Below, one piece after another: positions 57,210 to 64,000 of a stretch of 64,000 nt of DNA. A model generated the notes under the pieces. It had not been told where the DNA came from and made no database searches. It was given only the letters and a program-made list of their open reading frames with translations. Location: NCBI RefSeq assembly GCF_003086355.1, contig NZ_CP031733.1, positions 1,364,001 to 1,428,000 on the forward strand, written 5' to 3'. Both the position numbers and the translations under genes were made by a program. This DNA is from Streptococcus chenjunshii (GTDB taxonomy: Bacteria > Bacillota > Bacilli > Lactobacillales > Streptococcaceae). Positions within the stretch are counted from its first letter, which is position 1. Each line of letters opens with the position of its first letter.

Positions 57210-58115
57210 TTACTTCAGACTCTCATAATATTCTTTTGCCACATCTGTGTATTCCTGACCTTCTACATCAACCTTAGCATTGAGCTCAGTTACTGTTTCA
57301 GTATCAAGTGTTGCCGATATCTTATTTAAAATCTCTTCAATCTCCGAGTCTGCCTCAAGAATATTATCACGCACAACCGGAGCCAGATTATAAGGCGGCC
57401 AGAATTGTTTATCGTCCTCTAAAAGCGTAAATTCATCAGTGTTGACCAGCTGTCCTTCCGTTGTATAAGCCGGCGTCACATCTGCTTCATCATTTTCCAA
57501 GATGGAATATTTAAGACTGTTATCATAAACATTTGAGGACTTCCAATCAAAAGTCCCGTAAGTCTTCTCAAGACCCGGAATACCGTCATCGCGCTGATCA
57601 AACTCTCCTTGAGAGGCAAAGCGCAATTCTGATGCATGCTTCTGCAGATCAGAAATCGTTGTAATACCGAGTTCCTTAGCTGTCTCCGTTCTAATAACAA
57701 GACCCTGACTGTCATTGGCCTGAGCATACTCCAGCCAGGTCAGTTCAAATTGTTCTGCATACTCTTTTTTTACTGTCTCATAGACCTTTTGCGGGTCTGT
57801 TTCCATCTCTTCGCCTAAAATTGTAAGCAGGCCTGTTCCAGTATATTCTGGATATAAATCAATTTCATCATTGACTAAGGAATCATGAATCAATGAGCTG
57901 GAAATATTAGCCACTCGTTCAACTTCATAGCCTTCATCTTCCAAGGCAAGAGCATAAATCTCTGCAACAACCAGATTTTCTGTAAAGTCTTTTGAACCGA
58001 CACGAATCTTTTCTCCTGAAACAGAGCGATTTCTGTTTGCTGTAAATAAGAAAATACCGACTGCAAGCACAATGCCTGCCAATAAAATCCCTAAAATAAG
58101 TTTTCTATTTTTCAT
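57210..58115 (-). CDS. OpuC-type substrate-binding protein without lipobox
   Basis: 301 residues, OpuAC/QAT family. KIRVGSKDFTENLVVAEIYA, DLYPEYTGTGL, and ADVTPAYTTEGQL are family marks. After the single N-terminal membrane segment (FLFTANRNRS) there is no Cys for lipidation, so it is likely an uncleaved anchored protein. ATG 58115 with GGAG is chosen; the frame reaches 58145 inside the permease gene. Confidence 0.88.
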   Translation of the reverse strand: MKNRKLILGILLAGIVLAVGIFLFTANRNRSVSGEKIRVGSKDFTENLVVAEIYALALEDEGYEVERVANISSSLIHDSLVNDEIDLYPEYTGTGLLTILGEEMETDPQKVYETVKKEYAEQFELTWLEYAQANDSQGLVIRTETAKELGITTISDLQKHASELRFASQGEFDQRDDGIPGLEKTYGTFDWKSSNVYDNSLKYSILENDEADVTPAYTTEGQLVNTDEFTLLEDDKQFWPPYNLAPVVRDNILEADSEIEEILNKISATLDTETVTELNAKVDVEGQEYTDVAKEYYESLK

Positions 58116-58740
58116 AATGTTCCACTCCTCTAATGGATAAATCAAAAATAAGCATACTGATAAAAGACAGCACAGCTACCGATCCGCCGCCGATGATCAG
58201 CAAATCAAAGCGATAAAGGCCGAGACCTGTAAAAATAAGCGTCCCCAGTCCGCCGGCACCGATATAAGTCGCTAAAGTCGCACTGGCAATAATTTCAACT
58301 AAGGCTAGCTTGATGCCATTTAAAATGTAGGGAAGAGCCAAAGGAAAACTGACTTTTCTAAGAAGCTGTCTGTCTGTCATTCCAAGCCCTGTCCCTGTCT
58401 CACGTAAAATATCAGGCACTTCTGAAAAACCGACAATAGTGTTGAGCAAAACCGGAGGAATGCCTAAAATAATCAAAGCAATGACAGCCGGAAGTCTCCC
58501 AACCCCAATAAAAGGGATTAAAATAAAGAGGATTCCTAAACTGGGAATGACGCGCAGCCCCTGTGTCAAAGCAGTCGCAAACTGTTTCATTAAAGCATTG
58601 CGGTAGCCAAAATACCCTAAAGGAACGGCTATCAGTACGACCAGCAATAAAGCGAATAAGCTTAAGCTTAAATGTTCCCATACATAGTTAAAATAGGTGC
58701 CGCTGTTTTGAGCAAAATAATCTTGAATATCGTTAATCAT
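58105..58740 (-). CDS. OpuC-type compatible-solute ABC permease (first)
   Basis: 211 residues, same fold as the second permease, with DILRETGTGLGMTDRQLLRKVSFPLA and TYIGAGGLGTLI. Overlaps the MarR gene (8 bases) and the binding-protein gene (11 bases), so the operon is tightly coupled: MarR, permease, binding protein, ATPase, permease. Confidence 0.88.
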   Translation of the reverse strand: MINDIQDYFAQNSGTYFNYVWEHLSLSLFALLLVVLIAVPLGYFGYRNALMKQFATALTQGLRVIPSLGILFILIPFIGVGRLPAVIALIILGIPPVLLNTIVGFSEVPDILRETGTGLGMTDRQLLRKVSFPLALPYILNGIKLALVEIIASATLATYIGAGGLGTLIFTGLGLYRFDLLIIGGGSVAVLSFISMLIFDLSIRGVEHYEK

Positions 58741-59188
58741 TTTTAATTACCTGATGCGCCTCCAATAAAGTCTTTAAGTGCTGTGAAAAAACCTGCGTTG
58801 TTCTCAGCAGCTCCTCCTGCTCTTTAGCAGACAGATTTTCCATCGCTTTAGCTTCATAATATTCCAAGGGGTCCAGCAACTGTGCTGTGTTACTCAGTCC
58901 TTTTTCAGTCAGCCTGACTAATTTTTTGCGTTTATCCACCTTGCTGGGCTCCAGATAAAGCCAACCTTTTTTGACATAATTCTTGACAATAGCCTGGACA
59001 ACCTGTTTACTGGAAAAGGTTTTTTTAGCTATCCTTTCCTGACTCAGCCCCTCTTGATTATGGTAAATCCACATAAAAACCAGCAGGCTTTTGCTATTCA
59101 TTCCATGTTTACGGGCGTAGTCCTCAAAAAGCGAAAATTGTTCATCACGCAGACGGGCATACTGCTGTGCTTTTGAATAAGCCGGCAT
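58733..59188 (-). CDS. MarR/GbsR-like regulator of the OpuC-type operon
   Basis: 151 residues. Winged helix around 50-95 (GLSQERIAKKTFSSKQVVQAIVKNYVKKGWL, then DKRKKLVRLTEKG). It heads the transporter operon and probably represses it. ATG 59188 with GAGG 6 bases ahead is chosen over ATG 59191 and GTG 59200. Confidence 0.88.
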   Translation of the reverse strand: MPAYSKAQQYARLRDEQFSLFEDYARKHGMNSKSLLVFMWIYHNQEGLSQERIAKKTFSSKQVVQAIVKNYVKKGWLYLEPSKVDKRKKLVRLTEKGLSNTAQLLDPLEYYEAKAMENLSAKEQEELLRTTQVFSQHLKTLLEAHQVIKND

Positions 59189-59217
59189 CATTATCCTCAC
59201 TTTCTCTATCTTTTTTT

Positions 59218-59246
59218 AGTATAAACCAGCCGCTGCAAATAGTCAA
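59218..59246 (-). promoter_or_regulatory. Promoter of the MarR-OpuC operon
   Basis: TTGACT (59246-59241), 17-base spacer, TATACT (59223-59218), 30 bases before the start codon. Gap 59189-59539 has no supported gene besides this and the rcrQ terminator. Confidence 0.8.
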
Positions 59247-59483
59247 ATTATTTTACTTTAAAGAATTAAAAAATCTCTGGACATACTCTCATCTATCATG
59301 ACATCAAAAGATTACAATAATATTAGCAGGTGTTTAGCATTATATAGAAATGTATGACAATTTCTTAGCAAACAGTTCCAGCAACTAAATACCAGTCAGC
59401 ATTGCTCTTGCTTTTTTACTAATAAGGATATAACAGTATTTAAGCAAAAAAAGGAACCGCAGTTTTGCTTTCGAAAAAAACTA

Positions 59484-59530
59484 AAAAACACTCCAACCGT
59501 TAGATTCTATCCTAACAGTTGAAGTGCTTT
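59484..59530 (-). terminator. Terminator of the rcrRPQ-like operon
   Basis: CACTTCAACTGTTAGG pairs with CTAACGGTTGGAGTG (with G-U pairs) on the minus strand, then TTTTTTAG. It lies 10-50 bases after the rcrQ stop. Confidence 0.8.
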
Positions 59531-59539
59531 GCTGTATTA

Positions 59540-61291
59540 TTAAGAAGCTTGGAACTGTGAGTTATAGAGGTCTGCATAGAAACCGCCGGCTGACATCAGC
59601 TGGTCATGGTTGCCTTGTTCAATAATATTGCCGTCCTTCATAACTAATATCAGATCAGCATTACGGATAGTAGACAGCCTGTGAGCAATAACGAATGATG
59701 TCCGTCCCTCCATCAGTTTATCCATGGCTTGCTGAATCAGTTCCTCCGTTCTGGTATCAACTGACGAGGTCGCTTCGTCCAGAATAAGAAGAGGAGCATC
59801 TTTCAGTAGTGCACGGGCTATAGTCATCAGCTGCTTCTGACCTACCGACAGACTGACCGAATCATCGAGCATGGTATCATAGCCTTGCGGCAGAGTCATA
59901 ATAAAATGGTGTACACCGACAGATTTAGCAGCTGCAACAACTTGATCATCTGTAATATTTTCCTGATTATAGATTAAATTCTCTTTAACCGTGCCTTCAA
60001 AAAGCCAAGTATCCTGCAGGACCATCGCAAAAGCATCATGAACTTCTTCACGTTTCATCTGATTGATATCAATTCCGTCAATAGTAATACTGCCGCGATC
60101 AATGTCGTAAAATTTCATCAGCAGATTGACAATCGTTGTTTTACCGGCACCGGTTGGGCCGACAATAGCAATTTTCTGTCCAGCCTGAGCAGCCGCGGAA
60201 AAATCATGAATAATCACCTTGTCCTTCGAATAGCCAAAGAAAACATCCTTGAAGGCAACATCACCTTTAACCGCTGTAAGCTGTCTTTCTTTAGCCCCTT
60301 CATCACTCATTTCTTTTTCATCCAGAAATTCAAAAACTCGTCCCATTGCAGCACGGGCTGACTGTAATTGTGTGACTGCCTGTGCAATCTGTGATAAAGG
60401 CTGCGAGAAAATACGGACATAGGTCATAAAGGCGACAATTGTCCCCATTGTGATATCGCCATTGATAGCCAGAGTAGCACCGACAATACAAACCATGACA
60501 TAGCCAAAATTTCCGATAAACTGCATCATAGGCATCATAATTCCTGAAAAGAATTGTGACTTCCACATACTTGTATATAAATTTTGATTAAGCTGATTAA
60601 ACGTTTCTTTGGTCTGATCAACAGCACTGTAGCTTGTCACAACATTGTGGCCGGTATAAATTTCTTCAACATAGCCATTAACCTTAGCCATATTATCCTG
60701 CTGCCGGGTAAAGAAGGGCTGTGTTTTACTCATAATAAAAATAACAAGAATAAAGCCGATAAAAACAGAACCGATAGCGGTTGCTGCCAGAACACCGTTA
60801 GTTCTTATCATCATAAAAATTGAACCGAATAAGAGTACAACAGCAGCTACAAGCGAGACTAAGCTTTGATTGAGTGACTGCGTCATCAAGTCGACATCGT
60901 TGGTCACACGAGAAAGAGTGTCTCCCTGAGGGTGGCTGTCAAAATACCGCAAAGGCAAGACATTAATCTTATCAGCGATGGCATTGCGCATCTTTTGTGA
61001 AAATTTTTGGATAATAGTTGTGACAATAAAGCTGGCTGTATAAGAAATAACCGCACCGGCTCCGTACATAAGTGCCAAAGTCATGGCAATCCTGCCAATT
61101 TTATCTAAATCAAGCTGTCCGGCCAATCCTTCAGTGATAGCATCTGTAATCTCTTTTAGCTTATCAGGACCAATAACAGTGATGCTGCTTGAAATAACCG
61201 TAAACACAACAGCGAGCAAAAAAGCTGCGCGGTAACTTTTAATATAAGGAGCCATTTGGCTGAATAAAGACACTTTTCTTTTATTTCCCAT
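59540..61291 (-). CDS. rcrQ: RcrQ-like ABC exporter subunit
   Basis: 583 residues, six membrane helices plus NBD. Walker A GPTGAGKTT near 373, a degenerate signature LSVGQKQ near 479 and intact Walker B LILDEATSSVD. It pairs with RcrP as a heterodimer. In S. mutans RcrPQ ties competence, stress tolerance and (p)ppGpp; the transported molecule is unknown. AAGGAGGAG precedes the ATG, overlapping rcrP by 11 bases. Confidence 0.9.
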   Translation of the reverse strand: MGNKRKVSLFSQMAPYIKSYRAAFLLAVVFTVISSSITVIGPDKLKEITDAITEGLAGQLDLDKIGRIAMTLALMYGAGAVISYTASFIVTTIIQKFSQKMRNAIADKINVLPLRYFDSHPQGDTLSRVTNDVDLMTQSLNQSLVSLVAAVVLLFGSIFMMIRTNGVLAATAIGSVFIGFILVIFIMSKTQPFFTRQQDNMAKVNGYVEEIYTGHNVVTSYSAVDQTKETFNQLNQNLYTSMWKSQFFSGIMMPMMQFIGNFGYVMVCIVGATLAINGDITMGTIVAFMTYVRIFSQPLSQIAQAVTQLQSARAAMGRVFEFLDEKEMSDEGAKERQLTAVKGDVAFKDVFFGYSKDKVIIHDFSAAAQAGQKIAIVGPTGAGKTTIVNLLMKFYDIDRGSITIDGIDINQMKREEVHDAFAMVLQDTWLFEGTVKENLIYNQENITDDQVVAAAKSVGVHHFIMTLPQGYDTMLDDSVSLSVGQKQLMTIARALLKDAPLLILDEATSSVDTRTEELIQQAMDKLMEGRTSFVIAHRLSTIRNADLILVMKDGNIIEQGNHDQLMSAGGFYADLYNSQFQAS

Positions 61292-63083
61292 TTTCTAACT
61301 CCTCCTTAGATAGTTGTGAATAAGCAATTTCCTGATAGACTTTATTATCAGCCAGCAGTTCTTTGTGGGTTCCCTGACCGACCACTTTGCCTTCATCTAA
61401 AACCAAAATTTGATCAGCATCCATAATTGTTGAAATACGCTGAGCAACGATCAGCTTAGTCATCCGATCGGTCTGCTTAGCTAGGTTTTCACGCAGAATA
61501 CGGTCTGTTTTATAATCTAAGGCTGAGAAAGAGTCATCAAAAATCAAAATTTCTGGTTTGCGCGCTAAAGCACGGGCGATAGCCAATCGCTGTTTTTGAC
61601 CGCCCGAAAAATTGGTACCCCCCTGAGCAACTTCTGCATCCAGTCCCTGCTCTTTATTAGCGACAAAATCTTTGGCTTGCGCCAAGTCCAAAGCCTCCCA
61701 AATCTTATCATCATCAAGCGGCGTTTGACTGCTTACCCCAAATTCTATATTGGAACGAATTGTTCCGCTGAAAAGAACTGCTTTTTGCGGGATATAACCA
61801 ATTTTACTGTTTAAATCCTCATGACTGTAATCACGAATATCCACACCATCAACTAAAATACTGCCTTCTGTCACATCATAAAAACGCGGGAGCAAGTTAA
61901 CGAGAGTTGATTTCCCAGATCCTGTCGAGCCAATGAAAGCTACCGTCTGACCTGATTCAGCCCTAAAACTGACATGTTCGATGACGGCCTCAGAATCTTC
62001 AGCATAGCGGAAAGAAACATCTCTAAAGACAACGGTGCCGGTCTGATTGCCCGTTTTATCTCCTTTTTCTTTAAAGGAAACAGTTGAATCCAGTGCCAAT
62101 ACTTCATTAATACGGCCGGCAGAAACAAGTGCCCGCGGCAAAATAATGAAGATAGCCACCATCATCATAAAGCCCATGACAACTTGCATAGCATAGGATG
62201 AAAAGACCACCATATCACTGAAAACAGCCACACGATCTTTAACATCAGCCGCAGCCTGGCTCATATCGGCTGCCGACACGCTGATACGATCAATTAAATG
62301 TGCACCAATCCAATAAATGGCCAAAGTCAAACCGCTTGAAACCAGTGTCATCACAGGATTCATAAGTGCCATAAGCCGATGGACAAAGAGATTGAGCTTG
62401 GTCAATTTATCATTTTCTTTGGTAAATTTTGCATCCTGATAGTCTTCAGCATTATAGGCACGTACCACCCGGATTCCCGAAAGAATTTCTCTGGTCGTGC
62501 TGTTTAAAGCATCAGTTAGAGACTGAATCTTACTCATGCGCGGAAAAGCTACAAACAGCATAACTGACAGTAAAATCAGCACAATAAACACCGCTCCGCC
62601 GACAGACCAGCTCCACTCTGAACTTTTGCCCCAAATTTTCGTCAAAGCCCAGACAGCCATAATCGGACCGCGGGTTACAACCTGCATTCCCATTGTGATA
62701 AGAATCTGCAGCTGAGTTAAATCATTGGTTGTCCGTGTCAGCAGGCTGGGGATAGAAAATTTCTTAATTTCAGCATCCGAATAATCCATCACCTGATTAA
62801 AAATGTCAGCCCGCAAACGGGTAGTGAAACTGGCTGCTGTCCGTGCTGCCAAAAAGCCAACAACTACTGCACTCATAAAACTGGAAAACGACAAGATAAG
62901 CATCTTGGAGCCTGGCCCCATGATATCAGCAGCAGTCGTTCCTTCAGTCTGCAGCAAAGTGGTAATTTCCGACATATAAGACGGCGTTTTTAAATCCATC
63001 CAAACAGCCAGACAAATGAATACTGTGCTAAGGAAGATCATCCCCCATTCCTTAGCATTCAAGCGCTTAAAAATTTTTAACAT
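61281..63083 (-). CDS. rcrP: RcrP-like ABC exporter subunit with degenerate catalytic site
   Basis: 600 residues. Walker A GSTGSGKS near 384 and intact signature FSGGQKQR near 494. Walker B reads ILIFDDSFSALD near 515, with Asp in place of the catalytic Glu, as in heterodimeric exporters such as BmrCD and TM287/288. The degenerate Walker B pairs with the degenerate signature of RcrQ. Separated from the upstream MarR gene by a 435-base repeat array. GGAG near the ATG. Confidence 0.9.
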   Translation of the reverse strand: MLKIFKRLNAKEWGMIFLSTVFICLAVWMDLKTPSYMSEITTLLQTEGTTAADIMGPGSKMLILSFSSFMSAVVVGFLAARTAASFTTRLRADIFNQVMDYSDAEIKKFSIPSLLTRTTNDLTQLQILITMGMQVVTRGPIMAVWALTKIWGKSSEWSWSVGGAVFIVLILLSVMLFVAFPRMSKIQSLTDALNSTTREILSGIRVVRAYNAEDYQDAKFTKENDKLTKLNLFVHRLMALMNPVMTLVSSGLTLAIYWIGAHLIDRISVSAADMSQAAADVKDRVAVFSDMVVFSSYAMQVVMGFMMMVAIFIILPRALVSAGRINEVLALDSTVSFKEKGDKTGNQTGTVVFRDVSFRYAEDSEAVIEHVSFRAESGQTVAFIGSTGSGKSTLVNLLPRFYDVTEGSILVDGVDIRDYSHEDLNSKIGYIPQKAVLFSGTIRSNIEFGVSSQTPLDDDKIWEALDLAQAKDFVANKEQGLDAEVAQGGTNFSGGQKQRLAIARALARKPEILIFDDSFSALDYKTDRILRENLAKQTDRMTKLIVAQRISTIMDADQILVLDEGKVVGQGTHKELLADNKVYQEIAYSQLSKEELENGK

Positions 63084-63102
63084 CTCCTATATTCTCCATA
63101 AA

Positions 63103-63455
63103 ACAAGATACAAAGGCCGTTAAGAACGCAAAGAGAAAATAGGCGTCCAACCGCTGAGTCACTAAAGACTCAAGGGAGGGCGGTCTTTTTCTCACAGCGT
63201 TTAGGCCGTGTTCAATTCACAAGATACAAAGGCCGTATAAAAATCCGTAGGAAAATGGCGGTAAGTCCGAAATCTGTGATTTCGCAGACGCACCCCTGCC
63301 AAGATGACTAGAAGGGTGCGGTCGTCTGTCAAGACGGCAAAGCCTTCAGTCAGCTACGGCTAGGGTCATTTAACAAGATGCTTGCATCACGATGACAGCC
63401 ATCTTTTTCACTAGGATTTTAGGCCGTGTTCGATTCACAAGATACAAAGGCCGCT
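63103..63455. repeat. Family A array between rcrR-like and rcrP-like genes
   Basis: 63103-63218 is the gaacgc/gagaaaa type; 63219-63436 is the complete long type, with left and right ends, an inner GAAATC-tgt-GATTTC hairpin and a second GATGctTGCATC-like hairpin; 63437-63455 is a lone left end. The ggcctttgtatctt end lies about 4 bases from the rcrP Shine-Dalgarno region. Confidence 0.87.
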
Positions 63456-63518
63456 CAAAAGTCCATCCGAGGGTAACACTAGTTCTACTGCGGCTTGTAA
63501 ACCGTACAAACAGTGATT

Positions 63519-64000
63519 TTAAAAAGGGGCACTGTCCCGCTCGCAGGCACCTGCAGCTGTTCTATCATCCTGAGGCTTGAGCAGCTGTTCTTCAGTTTGC
63601 GCTGCTTCTAATTTATAAGAATCGATATTGGTTTGCAGCTGCTGGCTGACTTTTTTGAGGATTTGTAAATCAGCACAAGTGATATCCTTGAATAAGTATT
63701 CCCGCATATCCTGATGAAACTGCTGTAAAAGCGGCAGTTTGAGGCGCCCAGCATCTGTTAATACGATACGTTTCCGCCGTTTATCAGTCTGGGACAGAGC
63801 CGTTGTGATAAAACCGTTTTTTTCCATTCGTTTAATCAGATTGCTGCTGACCGATTTAGAAATTTTTAAAAACTGTTCAATGTCTTTGATAAAAATTTCA
63901 TCACTCTGATGCTTATCCAAATAGAGCAAAACATGCCCTTGAGGACCGGCTAAATGTTCGATGCCGTTTTTTTTAGCCAGATCATCAGCCAGCTGTTCTA
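63519..64000 (-). CDS. rcrR: RcrR-like MarR-family regulator (partial, N-terminus outside the window)
   Basis: The frame is open from 63519 through the right edge; the codons above 63929 read EQLADDLAKKNGIEHLAGPQ then GHVLLYLD, so the TTG at 63929 is not the start. Winged helix FIKDIEQFLKISKSVSSNLIKRMEKNGF and wing TDKRRKRIVLTDAG are clear MarR marks. In S. mutans RcrR represses rcrRPQ. N-terminal end unseen. Confidence 0.85.
   Translation of the reverse strand, partial: EQLADDLAKKNGIEHLAGPQGHVLLYLDKHQSDEIFIKDIEQFLKISKSVSSNLIKRMEKNGFITTALSQTDKRRKRIVLTDAGRLKLPLLQQFHQDMREYLFKDITCADLQILKKVSQQLQTNIDSYKLEAAQTEEQLLKPQDDRTAAGACERDSAPF

Overview
The window looks like a chromosomal segment of a low-GC streptococcus, most likely of the mutans group or a close relative. 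The evidence is a full mevalonate pathway, streptococcal-type ThyA and DHFR, ClpL with a CtsR box, a YSIRK/LPXTG CshA-type fibril adhesin, and relPRS together with an rcrRPQ-like locus. The gene order (fol genes, thrB-hom, rplJL, clpL, mmuMP, engB-clpX-folA-thyA, mva genes, amino-acid ABC transporter, relPRS, rcrRPQ) matches my memory of S. mutans, but no search was run, so the species is not assigned. No tRNA, rRNA, CRISPR array, prophage or transposase was seen.

Layout. 1-7.4 kb: minus-strand folate genes (folC, folE, folP, folB, folK, the last cut by the left edge), then hom-thrB, with a divergent membrane-anchored polysaccharide deacetylase. 7.4-11.3 kb: a flavodoxin, an LtrA-like membrane protein behind a long repeat-filled leader, and an anchored extracellular protein of unknown function. 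11.8-21.3 kb: an accessory redox region. It holds a minus-strand operon of SnoaL-like, NmrA-like, SDR, acetyltransferase and aldo-keto reductase genes (the last one frameshifted), with a divergent LysR gene, then an SDR plus lactonase-like pair with a divergent TetR gene. 21.4-25 kb: rplJL with an L10 leader, and clpL. 25-32.7 kb: a HhH-GPD glycosylase, mmuP-mmuM, engB, clpX, a 56-residue membrane protein, folA and thyA. 33-40.6 kb: mvaS-mvaA; a DUF1836 regulator with a hemolysin III homologue; fni-mvaK2-mvaD-mvaK1. 41-46.9 kb: a 1947-residue CshA-like adhesin. 47.2-52.6 kb: a UroD/MtaA-family protein, a polar amino-acid ABC transporter and a divergent LysR regulator. 53-55.7 kb: relP-relR-relS. 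55.8-59.2 kb: a MarR-regulated OpuC-like compatible-solute transporter. 59.5-64 kb: an rcrRPQ-like heterodimeric ABC exporter with its MarR regulator, cut by the right edge.

The most unusual structure is a family of modular intergenic hairpin elements (family A). All share the ends AAGATACAAAGGCCGT and TTTAGGCCGTGTTCAATTC but carry different inner stems. In five of six loci the ggcctttgtatctt end stops a few bases before the Shine-Dalgarno sequence of the next gene (folP, ltrA, mmuM, the ABC solute-binding gene, rcrP), so the element would form part of that gene's 5' leader. A second family (B) lies just 3' of plus-strand genes and, in two of three copies, ends in a hairpin terminator. Several start codons were moved inward because longer frames began at TTG or GTG inside these repeats or upstream of a better ribosome binding site.
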